Shown here piece by piece: positions 37,180 to 48,539 of a DNA stretch of 56,073 bases. Numbering within the stretch: position 1 is the stretch's first letter; each line of letters starts with the position of its first letter. Under the pieces are notes generated by a model. It saw only the letters and a program-made list of their open reading frames with translations. It was not told where the DNA came from and made no database searches. Made by a program: the position numbers and the translations under genes. Origin of the DNA: Deltaproteobacteria bacterium (lineage in GTDB: Bacteria; Desulfobacterota; DSM-4660; Desulfatiglandales; HGW-15); the NCBI GenBank assembly GCA_016930835.1, contig JAFGGA010000212.1, forward strand, positions 1 to 56,073, read 5' to 3'.

Positions 37180-39756
37180 TCAGATAACCACGTTGACCAG
37201 TTTTTTCTTCACAACAATGACCTTTTTAATCTTTTGATCTCCGACAAACTTCAAAACCCTATCATCTTTGAGGGCCGCCGTCTCGATCTCTTTATCGGAA
37301 TAGGAGGCAGGAATCTCAATACGACTTCTGACCTTACCGTTTACCTGAACGACAAGAAGGATCTTTTCCACCTGTAAGGCCTCTTCCTGATACCGCGGCC
37401 ATGGACTCATCAGGGTGGATGAATGATTTCCAAGCATCTGCCATAATTCCTCCGTGATATGCGGGACCACGGGGGATAAAAGAAGGATCGTCGCTTCCAC
37501 CGCTTCTCTGATCACGGACCAGGCTTGATCATTCATGGCCTGATCGCTGTTCAGGTACCGAGTCACATCATTGATCAATTCCATCACAGCGCTAATAGCC
37601 GTATTAAAATGAAATCGATCTTCGATATCAATGGAGACCCTTTTAATGGTCTCATGTGTCTTTCGATGAATATCTTGCAGGTAGGCAGGCAAAGAATCTT
37701 GTCCTTGATAAGGTTTAACCCTGGAAATGGCCTCCATATGGTCGGTGATCAATCGCCACATCCTTTGTAGAAACCGAAAAGAACCTTCAACTCCTTGATC
37801 ACTCCATTCCAGATCACGCTCCGGCGGTGAGGCGAAGAGGCAAAACATCCTTACCGTATCCGCCCCATATTGGTCCACCAATTCGGTAGGGTCCACCACA
37901 TTCTTTTTAGATTTTGACATCTTTACCGTATTCCCGATTATGATGGGCGAGTCACACTTGATGCATCGGCCGTCTTTCACCTCATGTGGGAATAAATATC
38001 CATGAACAGGACATTCCTGCGTCTCTTTGCACACCATCCCTTGGGTCAGAAGATTGCTGAACGGCTCTTTCACATTTACATAACCAAAATCATTCAAGAC
38101 CCTTGTAAAGAATCGGGAATACAAGAGATGAAGGATGGCATGCTCGATCCCGCCGATGTATTGATCCACCGGCATCCAATAATCCACCTTTTTCTTATCC
38201 AAAGGCCCTTCGTTATAACGGGGGCTGGCATATCGATCAAAATACCAAGAAGATTCCACAAAGGTATCCATGGTATCGGTCTCGCGCTGGGCCTCGCCTT
38301 TACATTTCGGGCAGGTGGCCTGATAAAAAGAGGGCTCAAATGGCAGGGGTGAGCCACCGCCTTCCCTCAATCTCAGATCGAGAGGAAGAACCACCGGCAA
38401 ATCCTCTTCAGGCACCGGCATGGTTCCACATTTTTCACAATAAATGATCGGGATGGGAGCGCCCCAATACCGTTGCCTGGAGATATTCCAATCACGTATC
38501 CTGAAGTTCACCGTCTTGAAACCAATCCCTTTCGACTCAAGGTGCTCGGCAACACTATCCAAGGCGTCCAAGTTACGCTGACCGTCAAATGGCCCGGAAT
38601 TGACCAAAATACCTTCTTCGGCATAAGCCTCCGTCATGGTATCCCCATCCAATTTTTGTCCTTCCGGCTGGATCACGACACGAACAGGGATTTGATACTT
38701 TCTGGCGAAATCAAAATCACGCTGATCGTGGGCTGGAACCGCCATAATGGCCCCCGTACCATAGTCAAACAGCACGAAATTGGCCACATAAATGGGGATC
38801 TTTTCTTGTGTCATGGGATTGAGACAGTACCTCCCGGTAAAAACCCCTTCTTTTACGGTATAATCCGCTGTTCGGATAAAGCTGTCCACCCGCAGGGTTC
38901 GTTCGACAAACCCCATTACATCCCGCTCCTGTGGGAGACCCTTGACGATCTCCTTGAGCATGGGGTGCTCAGGCGCGAAGCACATAAACGTGGCACCAAA
39001 GAGCGTGTCCTGACGGGTCGTGTACACCTCAATCACATCCTGGGAGCCTACCAGTGGGAATCGAATAATGGCACCGTGACTTTTCCCGATCCAGTTTTTT
39101 TGCATGGTAATCACCCGTTCAGGCCAACCAGGAAGCTCGTCGCAATGCGCCAGGATATCCTCCGCGTAGTCGGTGATCCTAAAAAACCATGAATCCATCT
39201 CCTTGAGTTGGACCTCCTGATCCGTATGCCGCCAACAGCACCCGTTCACCACCTGCTCCTTGGCCAAAACAGTCTGGCAGCTTTCACACCAGTTAACATG
39301 GGTCCTTTTCTTGTAGGCCAATCCTTTCTCATACATCCTCAAGAAGATAAGTTGTTCCCAGCGATAATAATCAGGATCGCATGTGGCTAATTCACGATCC
39401 CAATCATAGCTAAAGCCCATTCTTTTCAGTTGAGCTTTCATATTTGCGATATTATCATAGGTCCATCGATGAGGGTGGGTCTGGTTTTCAATAGCTGCAT
39501 TCTCCGCTGGAAGACCGAACGCATCCCAACCCATCGGGTGAAGGACATTTTTACCCTTCATCCTCTGATACCTTGCCACCACATCCCCAATGGTATAGTT
39601 CCGGACATGCCCCATATGGATCCTGCCCGATGGATAGGGGAACATCTCCAAGAGATAATACTTTTCCTTGTCGGCAAGCTCTTGGACCTTGAACAGGCCT
39701 TCTTGCTCCCATCGTTCCTGCCATTTTTTCTCGATCTTTTTTGGATTATACTTCAA
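37180..39756 (-). CDS. leuS: Leucyl-tRNA synthetase
   Basis: An 858 aa class I synthetase. The HIGH motif is HMGH in [18 protein letters not shown], the KMSKS loop is intact in [13 protein letters not shown], and the CP1 editing domain is present ([13 protein letters not shown]). The C terminus ends in the usual small domain ([18 protein letters not shown]). The start is TTG at 39756 with AAAGGTGAT upstream. It follows the M17 N-domain gene by 24 bp. Confidence 0.98.
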   Translation of the reverse strand: MKYNPKKIEKKWQERWEQEGLFKVQELADKEKYYLLEMFPYPSGRIHMGHVRNYTIGDVVARYQRMKGKNVLHPMGWDAFGLPAENAAIENQTHPHRWTYDNIANMKAQLKRMGFSYDWDRELATCDPDYYRWEQLIFLRMYEKGLAYKKRTHVNWCESCQTVLAKEQVVNGCCWRHTDQEVQLKEMDSWFFRITDYAEDILAHCDELPGWPERVITMQKNWIGKSHGAIIRFPLVGSQDVIEVYTTRQDTLFGATFMCFAPEHPMLKEIVKGLPQERDVMGFVERTLRVDSFIRTADYTVKEGVFTGRYCLNPMTQEKIPIYVANFVLFDYGTGAIMAVPAHDQRDFDFARKYQIPVRVVIQPEGQKLDGDTMTEAYAEEGILVNSGPFDGQRNLDALDSVAEHLESKGIGFKTVNFRIRDWNISRQRYWGAPIPIIYCEKCGTMPVPEEDLPVVLPLDLRLREGGGSPLPFEPSFYQATCPKCKGEAQRETDTMDTFVESSWYFDRYASPRYNEGPLDKKKVDYWMPVDQYIGGIEHAILHLLYSRFFTRVLNDFGYVNVKEPFSNLLTQGMVCKETQECPVHGYLFPHEVKDGRCIKCDSPIIIGNTVKMSKSKKNVVDPTELVDQYGADTVRMFCLFASPPERDLEWSDQGVEGSFRFLQRMWRLITDHMEAISRVKPYQGQDSLPAYLQDIHRKTHETIKRVSIDIEDRFHFNTAISAVMELINDVTRYLNSDQAMNDQAWSVIREAVEATILLLSPVVPHITEELWQMLGNHSSTLMSPWPRYQEEALQVEKILLVVQVNGKVRSRIEIPASYSDKEIETAALKDDRVLKFVGDQKIKKVIVVKKKLVNVVI

Positions 39757-39780
39757 AACCGATTATCACCTTTCTTTCAT

Positions 39781-40383
39781 TTATCCGTCATTCACCACCT
39801 GGGTATCATTTGTTTTACGATCCACAATGATGGAGACTTCCATCAAGGCGGAAAAATACAATCTCAATCGATCCACAACCAGATACAAACGTTCAATAAA
39901 ATCCCGCTCAATAAAGACGATTATCTTTAAGATAAAATTTAGATCATGGTTATGGTGTTCATAAAAAGGCTTAACGAGATACTGAATGGCGATCTCCAAC
40001 AGGGATGGGTAGTCTTTGTGAGGTGTCTCGACGATCGGAATGGCGATGCCGAATTCATTCACCCTCATATCACGAAAGGCCTTACCCAATTCTTGAACAC
40101 CTTGTTCCACAATGGATATCTTATATCCTGATCTGCGCCCCAGACCATAAAAAAGCACTTTATCAGAGGGGATCATATCTTGAGGCGCCACAAGCAGGCG
40201 CTCGCCCCTTTCACCGGTCCAGAATCCGCTCTCCTTCAGATGGCTTAAAAAGCCTCCCATCTTGGTATTTAACCCTAAGATGGATTCATCAGTAATATCG
40301 GCTTCTTGAAAAACTAGGGCGGTTACGGCCTGACACCATAGATCCTCGAGTGGACGGTTTGAAAATCGCAGATCCAGTTTCAT
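39781..40383 (-). CDS. Stand-alone M17 aminopeptidase N-terminal-domain protein
   Basis: A 200 aa protein resembling only the N-terminal (macro-like) domain of leucyl aminopeptidases, judged from the pattern around KVLFYGLGRRSGYKISIVEQG and the preceding hydrolase-like RLLVAPQDM. The catalytic metal-binding domain of M17 peptidases is absent, so it is not a peptidase by itself. Its start overlaps the nusB stop by 4 bp (ATGA), and leuS follows, so it is co-translated with expression machinery. Ligand and role are unknown. Confidence 0.6.
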   Translation of the reverse strand: MKLDLRFSNRPLEDLWCQAVTALVFQEADITDESILGLNTKMGGFLSHLKESGFWTGERGERLLVAPQDMIPSDKVLFYGLGRRSGYKISIVEQGVQELGKAFRDMRVNEFGIAIPIVETPHKDYPSLLEIAIQYLVKPFYEHHNHDLNFILKIIVFIERDFIERLYLVVDRLRLYFSALMEVSIIVDRKTNDTQVVNDG

Positions 40384-40814
40384 AGGTGATTCTTTTGAAA
40401 TCTATCCTCTTTCTCCAACTGATTGTAAATATTATCCAATATCCCGTTGATAAAAGCACCTGAGTCATCCGTTCCAAAGATCTTTCCCAGTTCAACGGAT
40501 TCATCAATGGATACCTTGGGCGGTATATCCTTAGCAAAAACGATCTCAAAGACGCCTAGACGGAGAATACAACGATCCACTCGAGCCATTCTTTCCAGTC
40601 GCCAGTTCGTTGAGGCCTGCTGGATCAGTTCATCCAGGTATGGCTTGTTTTTACAAACGCCCAAGACCAAAGCTTTGGAAAAGGCCCTGATTTTCTTGAG
40701 TGGATTAAACACTTCACATATCAGATCAAACACCTCATCCGGATCACCAGGGCTGAATTCCAGGTGAAAAAGGACCTGAATCGCTAATTCCCGGGCCTTG
40801 CGTCTCTTTCCCAT
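40380..40814 (-). CDS. nusB: Transcription antitermination factor NusB
   Basis: A 144 aa all-helical RNA-binding protein. KRRKARELAIQVLFHLEF at the start and RCILRLGVFEIVFAKDIPPKVSIDESVELGKIFG in the middle (quoted in part: ILRLGVFEI, PPKVSIDESVELGK) are typical. It binds boxA with S10 for rRNA antitermination. The ATG at 40814 is preferred; a GTG three codons earlier is possible. Gene order ribH-nusB is widely conserved. Confidence 0.95.
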   Translation of the reverse strand: MGKRRKARELAIQVLFHLEFSPGDPDEVFDLICEVFNPLKKIRAFSKALVLGVCKNKPYLDELIQQASTNWRLERMARVDRCILRLGVFEIVFAKDIPPKVSIDESVELGKIFGTDDSGAFINGILDNIYNQLEKEDRFQKNHL

Positions 40815-40853
40815 ACAACCCACTACTCAAAGAACAACTTTGATATCAGAAAA

Positions 40854-41321
40854 CTACTTGAATTCTCTAAAGAGATTAACCATTTCCATGGCTGCAACCG
40901 CTGCATCCCAACCTTTATTACCCACTTTACTACCAGCCCTCTCAATGGCTTGTTCCAGGTTATCCGTCGTCAGGACACCGAAGGCAACCGGAATCTTCCC
41001 GTCAAGGGCAACCTGTGCAATCCCTTTTGAAACCTCAGCTGCTACGTAATCAAAATGGGGAGTCGACCCCCTTACAACGGCCCCCAAACAAATAATTGCG
41101 TCATATTGATCACTACTCGCCAGTTTTTTAGCTGTTACGGGAATCTCGAATGCACCCGGCACCTTTATTAAAGAAATTTTATTTTCATCAGCCCCATGTC
41201 TCTTCAGCGCGTCCATGGCTCCATCTACCAGTCTGGAGCTGATAAAATCATTGAATCGGCTGACAATAATCGCAAAACGAAATCCCTCCGCCGAAATCTT
41301 GCCTTCGAAGATCTTTGCCAT
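40854..41321 (-). CDS. ribH: 6,7-dimethyl-8-ribityllumazine synthase
   Basis: A 155 aa enzyme condensing the ribBA butanone product with the ribD pyrimidine. Motifs: [26 protein letters not shown] and [15 protein letters not shown]. The frame is open to 41390, but ATG 41321 has GAGGAG seven bases upstream and gives the normal length. Forms an icosahedral or pentameric shell in the family. Part of the rib block ribD-ribE-ribBA-ribH. Confidence 0.97.
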   Translation of the reverse strand: MAKIFEGKISAEGFRFAIIVSRFNDFISSRLVDGAMDALKRHGADENKISLIKVPGAFEIPVTAKKLASSDQYDAIICLGAVVRGSTPHFDYVAAEVSKGIAQVALDGKIPVAFGVLTTDNLEQAIERAGSKVGNKGWDAAVAAMEMVNLFREFK

Positions 41322-41397
41322 GTTCATGCTCCTCTCTTTATCATACGATTTATTGGATACGAAGTGGCTCCCTACGGATAAAGATCCCATGGATTAT

Positions 41398-42609
41398 CTA
41401 ATCCGTATCCTTGATGTTCATCATATGTCCCAATTTCTGGCATTTGGTTCTTAAATATTTCAGATTTTCCGGTTTGGGTTCTATCTCTATCGGCACCCTG
41501 CCCTCCACAGTAAGCCCATAACCCTCCAACCCTTTAATTTTTTTAGGATTATTGGTCATCAATCTCATCTTTTTCACACCCAGTGCGGCCAGGATCTGTG
41601 CCCCGACACCATAATCCCTTAGATCCGCTTCAAACCCCAACTCTTCATTGGCTTCAACCGTATCACGGCCTTTGTCTTGAAGAGCATAGGCCTTAAGTTT
41701 GTTGGCGAGACCGATCCCCCTTCCTTCCTGTTGGAGATATAGGATAACGCCCTGCCCCTCGTCTTGGACCATTTTCATGGCCTTTTCCAGCTGGCTGCCG
41801 CAATCACACCGGAATGAACCAAAGACATCTCCCGTGATGCATTGAGAATGAACCCTGACTAAGACTTCCTTCTCCGGATCAATCTCTCCCTTTACGAGAG
41901 CAATGTGCTCAAAGGAATCAATGTCATTCACAAATGCTACGGCCTTAAATTCACCAAAACGGGTGGGAAGAACGGTTTCCGCCACCTGATGGACAAAAGA
42001 TTCTTTTCTCATCCGATAAGCGATGAGATCAGCGATGGTGGCGATTTTGAGATCATGTTGCTTGGCAAAGATCTGCAGGTCCGGCATCCTGGCCATGGTC
42101 CCATCATCATTCATGATTTCACAGATGACTCCCGCGGGTCTTAGCCCCGCCAGGCGCGCTAGGTCTACTGAGCCCTCCGTCTGTCCCGTGCGGAACAATA
42201 CTCCACCTCGCCTGGCTCGCAGCGGGAAAACATGGCCTGGTTGTACCAGATCATCCGGTTTGCAATCTTCAGCTACGGCAGTCAATATGGTATGCGCCCT
42301 ATCCGCCGCGGAGATCCCAGTTGTCACACCGGTCCGGGCCTCAACGGAGACCGTAAATGCGGTTTTAAAAGGGGAACGGTTGTCATAGACCATTAGAGGG
42401 AGCTTGAGTTGTTCGACAATATCCGGGGCCAGAGACAGACAAATAAGCCCCCTCCCATATTTTGCCATGAAATTAATGGCTTCAGGGGTCACCTTTTCAG
42501 CGGCCATGGTGAGGTCACCCTCATTTTCCCTATCTTCATCATCAACAAGAATGATCATCTTGCCCTGTTTCAGGTCTTCCAAAACATCTTCAATCATTGC
42601 AATACCCAT
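41398..42609 (-). CDS. ribBA: Bifunctional DHBP synthase / GTP cyclohydrolase II
   Basis: A 403 aa fusion. The first 205 residues are 3,4-dihydroxy-2-butanone-4-phosphate synthase ([37 protein letters not shown]); the rest is GTP cyclohydrolase II, with zinc cysteines in [18 protein letters not shown] and [10 protein letters not shown]. It supplies both branches of riboflavin synthesis. Five bp separate it from ribE. No FMN riboswitch was seen upstream of the rib block. Confidence 0.97.
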   Translation of the reverse strand: MGIAMIEDVLEDLKQGKMIILVDDEDRENEGDLTMAAEKVTPEAINFMAKYGRGLICLSLAPDIVEQLKLPLMVYDNRSPFKTAFTVSVEARTGVTTGISAADRAHTILTAVAEDCKPDDLVQPGHVFPLRARRGGVLFRTGQTEGSVDLARLAGLRPAGVICEIMNDDGTMARMPDLQIFAKQHDLKIATIADLIAYRMRKESFVHQVAETVLPTRFGEFKAVAFVNDIDSFEHIALVKGEIDPEKEVLVRVHSQCITGDVFGSFRCDCGSQLEKAMKMVQDEGQGVILYLQQEGRGIGLANKLKAYALQDKGRDTVEANEELGFEADLRDYGVGAQILAALGVKKMRLMTNNPKKIKGLEGYGLTVEGRVPIEIEPKPENLKYLRTKCQKLGHMMNIKDTD

Positions 42610-42614
42610 AACAC

Positions 42615-43277
42615 CTAATCACCAAATCCATATTGACGCAGCATCTCCCGGTCAATGACGGGGGGTGCCGGTCCTTTTTCGGATATCCTTTCTTGATTAA
42701 TCAATCTTTCGATATATTTGCCGATGACATCCGTTTCAATATTAACCGGATCTCCTTCCTTTTTTCTCAGCAACGTGGTTTTTCTACCTGTTTCAGGAAT
42801 CACATTTACCTCAAAGAACGTATTCTGGCAATGATTTATCGTTAAACTGATCCCGTCAACGGCGATAGACCCTTTTTCAATAACATACCTTATCAGATCT
42901 TTGGAGATCCTGATGCGGATACGCCAGGATCTTTGGACCTGCTCCTTATTCAATATCTCGCCGACCCCGTCCACGTGACCGGTCACAATATGACCGCCCA
43001 GACGATCCATAGGCCGAAGGGCCCTCTCCAGGTTCACATCATCTCCAATCTTTAACCGTCCGAGTGCGCTGCGGGAAAGGGTTTCACCTGAAACGTCCGC
43101 GAGGAAGGTTCTATCATGGATATCCGTGATGGTCAGGCAAACGCCATTAACCGAAATACTATCACCTGGCTTGGTATCAGACAGATCAAACGAGGATAAT
43201 ATGGACAATCGCATATCCTGGCCGGATAAAGCTACTTGCTTGACCTTTCCGATTCCTTCGATAATTCCGGTAAACAC
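42615..43277 (-). CDS. ribE: Riboflavin synthase, alpha subunit
   Basis: A 220 aa enzyme dismutating two lumazines to riboflavin. It has the two-fold lumazine-binding repeats: FTGIIEGIGKV and GDSISVNGVCLTI in the first, LGGHIVTGHVDGVGEI and KGSIAVDGISLTI in the second. The frame runs open to 43433, but homologues begin at (M)FTGI, so GTG 43277 is taken as the start, with AGAAGAGG upstream; this also avoids a long overlap with ribD. Confidence 0.95.
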   Translation of the reverse strand: MFTGIIEGIGKVKQVALSGQDMRLSILSSFDLSDTKPGDSISVNGVCLTITDIHDRTFLADVSGETLSRSALGRLKIGDDVNLERALRPMDRLGGHIVTGHVDGVGEILNKEQVQRSWRIRIRISKDLIRYVIEKGSIAVDGISLTINHCQNTFFEVNVIPETGRKTTLLRKKEGDPVNIETDVIGKYIERLINQERISEKGPAPPVIDREMLRQYGFGD

Positions 43278-43296
43278 GTTGTTCAAAACCTCTTCT

Positions 43297-44412
43297 CTAA
43301 CGCGAATAGACAGGATAACCCGTAAAAAGGAAATCATCCCCGAATCGTCTAACACTGATATCCTTAAGCCCCAGGGCTTCCCCCATATCTCCGGGACCGT
43401 GACCTCCCGCCATGGGAATACCGTCTCCTCCACCGAGTATCTTGGGAGCCTTGAAAATATGGAACTTGTCTATGAGATGTTCACGAATCAAAGTACCCAT
43501 AATAGCGGCTCCACCCTCTACCAAAAGAGACGTAATGGACATGTCCCCCAGGATATCCAACATAACGCCGAGATCAATGTTTCCCTCCTTGATGGGGCAA
43601 CGAACGATAGAGACCGGGCTGTTCTCAAAGAGTCTTAGTGCTTCGGCCCGGACATCTTCATTCACCATGATCAACGTCCTTGAAGCGGATGGATGCGTTA
43701 TTACCTTGGCATTATGGGGTGTTTTTAAGTTTGTATCCACGATAACACGAATAGGGTCCTTTCCACGTTTATTCTTTAGCCTCGTGGTAAGCAATGGGTC
43801 ATCCGCAAGGATCGTTCCGATACCCACCAAGACTGCATCCACCTGATCCCGCAGTCTATGAACAAACGCCCTTGATCGTTCATTGGTGATCCATCTGGAT
43901 TGACCGGCTGAGGTGGCCGTCCACCCATCCATGGTGAGGGCGGATTTGGCAATGACAAAAGGACGCCGCGTACTGACGAACTTAATGTAAGCTTCATTCA
44001 ATTTCGAACATTCGGACTCCAGCACACCAATCGTAACTTCGACACCTTTTCCCCGTAGAAAGGCACCACCACCCCCGACCACATTCGGGTTCGGGTCCTG
44101 CATGCCGATAACGACTTTTCTCAAGCCGCTCTTAAGAATAGCCTCCGTGCAAGGCCCTGTTCGGCCATGATGGTTACAAGGTTCCAAGGTTACATACATC
44201 ACATCACCGGTTAGGACGGCGGACTCACTCATTTTTTTTAAGGCGTCTACTTCCGCATGGTCGACTCCGGCGCGTTGGTGGTAGCCCGCGCTGATGATTC
44301 GGTTATCCCGAACAATGACCGCCCCAACCATTGGGTTCGGGGATGTTCTGCCGATCCCCTTTTTGGCCCAGCGAATGGCCTCTCTCATGTATTTTTCATC
44401 CGGGCTAGTCAA
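43297..44412 (-). CDS. ribD: Bifunctional pyrimidine deaminase / reductase
   Basis: A 371 aa enzyme for the second and third steps of riboflavin synthesis. The deaminase domain has HAEVDALKK and EPCNHHGRTGPC (zinc); the reductase domain has SALTMDGWTATSAGQSRWIT and LLVEGGAAIMGTLI. The start is TTG at 44412 with GGAG ten bases upstream. A 139-bp gap separates it from nrdR, which could hold an internal promoter but shows no riboswitch fold that I recognise. Confidence 0.97.
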   Translation of the reverse strand: MTSPDEKYMREAIRWAKKGIGRTSPNPMVGAVIVRDNRIISAGYHQRAGVDHAEVDALKKMSESAVLTGDVMYVTLEPCNHHGRTGPCTEAILKSGLRKVVIGMQDPNPNVVGGGGAFLRGKGVEVTIGVLESECSKLNEAYIKFVSTRRPFVIAKSALTMDGWTATSAGQSRWITNERSRAFVHRLRDQVDAVLVGIGTILADDPLLTTRLKNKRGKDPIRVIVDTNLKTPHNAKVITHPSASRTLIMVNEDVRAEALRLFENSPVSIVRCPIKEGNIDLGVMLDILGDMSITSLLVEGGAAIMGTLIREHLIDKFHIFKAPKILGGGDGIPMAGGHGPGDMGEALGLKDISVRRFGDDFLFTGYPVYSR

Positions 44413-44551
44413 AGAGTGCCTGCTCCAACCTATTTAGTTTGTAGTCGTTGTGGATCTGGCAAAACCTTTAAAATTTAGAATATTGAAGAGGGTAAACCAA
44501 ACCCTTTAGAACAGAGGCTTTTTTTTAGGGAGTGATTGAAGTGGTTGGGAT

Positions 44552-45025
44552 CTATGAACTCTCAGTTTCTCTCTTGGATTTGAGGATATCCTCAAGCTCA
44601 TTCATGAATTCATTGATATCCTTAAACTGTCTGTATACCGAAGCAAACCGGACATAGGCCACTTCATCCCACTCTTTGAGACTATTGATGACCCTTTCCC
44701 CGACTTCTTTACTTTCTATCTCTTTTTTTCCAAGTTCGTGGAAATAAACCTCGAGAGAGTCAACGAATTCTTCAATCTTCGTGATGCTGACCGGTCTTTT
44801 TTGACATGATTTTTTAATACCCTCAATGATTTTATCGCGATTAAACGGTTCCCTGCGTCCATCCTTTTTAACGACCATGGGGAGTATTTCCTCGAGCCTC
44901 TCGTATGTGGTAAATCTTCGGGAACACTCCAGGCATTCTCTCCTTCTTCTTATGGTTCGGCCATCCTTACTTAATCGCGAATCAATCACTTTATTATCAA
45001 TTTTTGTGCAATATGGGCATTTCAT
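44552..45025 (-). CDS. nrdR: Transcriptional repressor NrdR
   Basis: A 157 aa ATP/dATP-sensing repressor of ribonucleotide reductase genes. The zinc ribbon is MKCPYC...[15 protein letters not shown], with [17 protein letters not shown] between, and the ATP-cone follows ([19 protein letters not shown]). The family usually has about 150 aa. Its first 29 bases overlap the end of the dCMP-deaminase gene in another frame, so the two are tightly coupled. Confidence 0.97.
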   Translation of the reverse strand: MKCPYCTKIDNKVIDSRLSKDGRTIRRRRECLECSRRFTTYERLEEILPMVVKKDGRREPFNRDKIIEGIKKSCQKRPVSITKIEEFVDSLEVYFHELGKKEIESKEVGERVINSLKEWDEVAYVRFASVYRQFKDINEFMNELEDILKSKRETESS

Positions 45026-45467
45026 AATGGAACCTCACGATCTCCAGACCGGCTTCAGCAAGCATCTGATCCGCCAAAGGATCATCATAGCCTTCTTGAA
45101 AGTATATCTTTTTTATTCCCGCATTAATAATCATTTTTGTGCATATCACACATGGCTTATTAGTACAATAAAGAATTGAATCTTTGATGGATATTCCATG
45201 GTTCGCCGCTTGTATGATCGCATTTTGCTCGGCGTGAAGACCACGGCAGAGTTCATGCCGCTCTCCTGATGGAATGGCGGAATTTTCCCTGAGACAACCA
45301 ACGGTCTCACAGTGACTGAGTCCGGCGGGTGCCCCATTATAACCGGTGGCCAAAATGCGTTTGTCCTTGACCAAAATAGCACCTACACGACGCCTCAGGC
45401 ATGTGGCTCGCTTGGCAACCAGTTCTGTAATGGACATGAAATATTCAGGCCAGGAAGGTCTCATCAC
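44997..45467 (-). CDS. comEB: dCMP deaminase (ComEB-type)
   Basis: A 156 aa zinc deaminase converting dCMP to dUMP for dTMP synthesis. Zinc site motifs are GLHAEQNAI and [27 protein letters not shown] is the family substrate loop. The start is GTG 45467 or ATG 45464. Its end overlaps nrdR by 29 bp. The neighbourhood (glyA supplying methylene-THF, nrdR controlling dNTP supply) fits deoxynucleotide metabolism. Confidence 0.94.
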   Translation of the reverse strand: MMRPSWPEYFMSITELVAKRATCLRRRVGAILVKDKRILATGYNGAPAGLSHCETVGCLRENSAIPSGERHELCRGLHAEQNAIIQAANHGISIKDSILYCTNKPCVICTKMIINAGIKKIYFQEGYDDPLADQMLAEAGLEIVRFHYEMPILHKN

Positions 45468-45494
45468 GGTCGATGCACTCTTGAATCAGGATGA

Positions 45495-46748
45495 TTACCT
45501 GTTTAGAAACTCATAAATGGGGAATTGCCGACAAAGCTCACTTACTGTAGATCGTATATTCTGCAACCCTCTTTCATCATCAGGGCTATGTAATACCTTC
45601 TGAATGAGTTCCGCGATGATTTTCATTTCCGCTTCTTTCATCCCCCTTGTCGTCAGGGCGGGTGTCCCGATCCTCAATCCGCTGGTGATTTGGGCGCTTT
45701 TTTCTTCAAAAGGAATCGTGTTCTTATTGGCGTAAATACCTGCCTTGGCCAATGCCGTTTCCGCATCAAGACCAGTTAACCCTTTTGAAGTCAAATTGAT
45801 CAAAATCAAATGATTGTCCGTGCCGCCAGACACAAGATTGAAGCCGAATTTCTTCAGTTCATCCGCCAGTACTTTGGCATTAGCGAGCACTTGCTGTTGA
45901 TACTCCTTAAACTCCGGCATCAAGGCTTCTTTGAAACATACGGCCTTGGCCGCAATGATATGCATAAAGGGTCCGCCCTGGATTCCCGGGAAAATGGCCT
46001 TGTTCAGGCTTTGTCTATGTTCTTCGGTCGATATGATCAGGCCACCCCGGGGGCCTCGAAGGGTCTTATGGGTTGTGGATGTGATAAAATCCGCCTTTCC
46101 CACGGGGGATGGATGAAGATCAACCGCTACCAGGCCGGCGATGTGTGCAATATCGGCCATGAGAAAAGCGCCAAATTCGTGGGCTATCTCTTGAAAACGG
46201 TCAAAATCAATGGCTCTTGGGTAGGCGCTCGCACCGACAATGATCATTTTTGGTCTGACTGTCTTGGCGCGATTGTATACCTGGTCAAAGTCAATGGTTT
46301 GGGTCTCGCGATTCACCCCATATGAGGCAGAGTGAAATAAGGTTCCTGAAAAACTGACGGGACTCCCATGGGTCAAGTGGCCGCCGTGTGTTAGATCCAT
46401 GCCCAGGATCGTATCCCCCGGCTTCAGTGCGGAAAAATAAACAGCCATATTGGCCTGAGATCCTGAATGGGGTTGAACATTGACATATTCAGCCTTGAAA
46501 AGTCTCTTGACCCTCTCCCTGGCCAGCTTTTCCACAATATCGACATATTCGCACCCGCCATAGTAGCGCTTATCCGGGTATCCTTCAGCGTATTTATTGC
46601 TCATCACGTTGGCTTGAGCCTCAATGACGGCCCGGGATGCATAATTTTCCGATGCGATCATGACCAGGCTGCTTCTCTCTCTATCAACCTCTTGATGGAT
46701 CGCCTCAAAGACTTCAGGATCAATTTTCTCTAAAGGTATATCTTTCAA
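45495..46748 (-). CDS. glyA: Serine hydroxymethyltransferase
   Basis: A 417 aa PLP enzyme interconverting serine and glycine with THF. PLP lysine lies in [38 protein letters not shown] and [12 protein letters not shown] are standard. The start is TTG at 46748, seven bases after GAGAGG. It lies 10 bp downstream of rpiB and 27 bp upstream of the dCMP-deaminase gene. Confidence 0.98.
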   Translation of the reverse strand: MKDIPLEKIDPEVFEAIHQEVDRERSSLVMIASENYASRAVIEAQANVMSNKYAEGYPDKRYYGGCEYVDIVEKLARERVKRLFKAEYVNVQPHSGSQANMAVYFSALKPGDTILGMDLTHGGHLTHGSPVSFSGTLFHSASYGVNRETQTIDFDQVYNRAKTVRPKMIIVGASAYPRAIDFDRFQEIAHEFGAFLMADIAHIAGLVAVDLHPSPVGKADFITSTTHKTLRGPRGGLIISTEEHRQSLNKAIFPGIQGGPFMHIIAAKAVCFKEALMPEFKEYQQQVLANAKVLADELKKFGFNLVSGGTDNHLILINLTSKGLTGLDAETALAKAGIYANKNTIPFEEKSAQITSGLRIGTPALTTRGMKEAEMKIIAELIQKVLHSPDDERGLQNIRSTVSELCRQFPIYEFLNR

Positions 46749-46758
46749 AACATGCCTC

Positions 46759-47190
46759 TCAACAATCTATCATATCCAGCCTTTTTTGATGTCTGCCTCC
46801 CTCAAATGGCGTGTTCAGGAAGGTATCGACCATCTCAAGGGCCAGCCCAACTCCGATCACCCGGCCTCCCATCACCAAGATATTGGCGTCATTATGAAGG
46901 CGACTCATGCGTGCAAGGTAGAGATTATGGCACAAAGCGGCTCGAATTTCCTTAAAACGATTGGCGGCAATCGACATGCCGATCCCTGAACCGCAAATCA
47001 ATATCCCTCGATCGTATTCCCTTGCTGCTACGGACCGAGCCACGATCTGAGCAATCCTTGGATAATCGGATGAATCACGATTATAAACGCCTATATCGGT
47101 GATCTGGTGGGATGAAGATCCCTCCAGGTGCGACCGACACTCCTCTTTCATATCAAAACCCGCATGATCGGATCCGATGATAATTTTCAT
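46759..47190 (-). CDS. rpiB: Ribose-5-phosphate isomerase B
   Basis: A 143 aa RpiB/LacA-family isomerase of ribose- and ribulose-5-phosphate. [12 protein letters not shown] at the start and the active-site [26 protein letters not shown] (the GSGIG loop with catalytic Cys) are clear. GGGAG precedes the ATG. The rpiB-glyA pair is common in bacteria. A role in allose metabolism is less likely given the housekeeping context. Confidence 0.96.
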   Translation of the reverse strand: MKIIIGSDHAGFDMKEECRSHLEGSSSHQITDIGVYNRDSSDYPRIAQIVARSVAAREYDRGILICGSGIGMSIAANRFKEIRAALCHNLYLARMSRLHNDANILVMGGRVIGVGLALEMVDTFLNTPFEGGRHQKRLDMIDC

Positions 47191-47250
47191 AAAAAGGCTC
47201 CCTATGAATCGGCGGATTGTAATGGATTGAAAATATTGTGTGATATCGAT

Positions 47251-48492
47251 CTAAGGCTCGAATGCCTTAAACACCAATGAACCGTTTGTTCCACCAAAAC
47301 CGAAAGAGTTGGTCATGACGACCTCAACATCGGCCTTTCTAGCCTCATTCGGGACATAATCCAGATCGCAATCAGGATCCGGGGTTTCATAATTGATGGT
47401 AGGTGGGATGATACCGTATTTAATGGTTAAAACGGAATAAATGGATTCCACACCCCCAGTTCCTCCCAGGAGGTGGCCAGTCATGGACTTGGTGGAACTG
47501 ATGGCCAACTTGTAGGCATGATCACCAAAAACGGCCTTGATAGCCTTATTTTCCGATAAATCATTCAGTTTGGTGGAAGTCCCGTGTGCGTTGATATAAT
47601 CCACATCCGTGGGCTCAAGCCCCGCGGAATCAATGGCCATTTTCATACAACTAATCGCTCCCTCCCCTTCGGGGTCTGGTGCAGATACGTGGTAGGCGTC
47701 AGAGGAAAGACCATATCCAACCAATTCAGCATATATATCGGCCTCCCTGTCGAGGGCATGGGTCATCTCCTCCAAAATAAGGATGCCTGCGCCCTCCCCC
47801 ATAACAAATCCATCTCTATGAAGATCAAAAGGACGTGACGCCTTTTCAGGTTCATGATTTCGCGTGGACAAGGCCTTCATTGAACAAAAGCCGCCTAAAG
47901 CCAGGGGGGTGACTACGGCTTCGGACCCCCCAGAGATCATGATATCAGCCAGACCTTCACGGATGAATCGAAAGGCCTCCCCGATAGCATGACAACTGGC
48001 CGCACACGCGGTCCCGATGGATAGATTGGGTCCCCGTGCCCCCATTTCAATGGCGATCTGGCCCGGGACCATATTATTGATAATACCCGGAATAAAAAAA
48101 GGACTGATCCTTCCGGGGCCCTTTTCCATAAGGACCTCTTTATAATGTTCCAGCATGGCCAGGCCACCCAAACCGGTTCCCGTTAAGCAGCCCACCCGAT
48201 GTTGATTATATGAATCGATTTTTAGGCGTGAGTCTTCCATAGCCATACGTGCCGACGCGACGGCATAATGAATAAACACGTCAAACCGTCGGATCTGTTG
48301 CCTATCCATGAAATCCTCAGACCGAAAATCCTTGACTTCACCGGCAATTTGAGACGCAAATGGAGATGCATCAAATTTGGTTATAGGGCCGATGCCATTT
48401 TTTCCCGCGCATACCGCCTCCCAATTTTTCTTGACACCAGTACCAAGAGGAGTCACCATTCCTAATCCCGTAACAACTACTCTCCTCTGCAT
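47251..48492 (-). CDS. fabF: 3-oxoacyl-ACP synthase II
   Basis: A 413 aa elongating condensing enzyme of type II fatty acid synthesis. Cys-His-His triad: GTACAASCHAIG, NAHGTSTKLND and KSMTGHLLGGTGG. VVVTGLGMVTPLG is the typical start. AGGAGTGGA precedes the ATG. It follows acpP by 47 bp in the conserved fabG-acpP-fabF order. Confidence 0.98.
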   Translation of the reverse strand: MQRRVVVTGLGMVTPLGTGVKKNWEAVCAGKNGIGPITKFDASPFASQIAGEVKDFRSEDFMDRQQIRRFDVFIHYAVASARMAMEDSRLKIDSYNQHRVGCLTGTGLGGLAMLEHYKEVLMEKGPGRISPFFIPGIINNMVPGQIAIEMGARGPNLSIGTACAASCHAIGEAFRFIREGLADIMISGGSEAVVTPLALGGFCSMKALSTRNHEPEKASRPFDLHRDGFVMGEGAGILILEEMTHALDREADIYAELVGYGLSSDAYHVSAPDPEGEGAISCMKMAIDSAGLEPTDVDYINAHGTSTKLNDLSENKAIKAVFGDHAYKLAISSTKSMTGHLLGGTGGVESIYSVLTIKYGIIPPTINYETPDPDCDLDYVPNEARKADVEVVMTNSFGFGGTNGSLVFKAFEP

Positions 48493-48539
48493 ATCATTCC
48501 ACTCCTGATAATACCTTTTTCTCCATCGGCTAAAAATAT

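Noticed and set aside
44413-44551. Possible FMN riboswitch ahead of the riboflavin genes
   Set aside because: None of the conserved RFN-element segments could be found in the gap.
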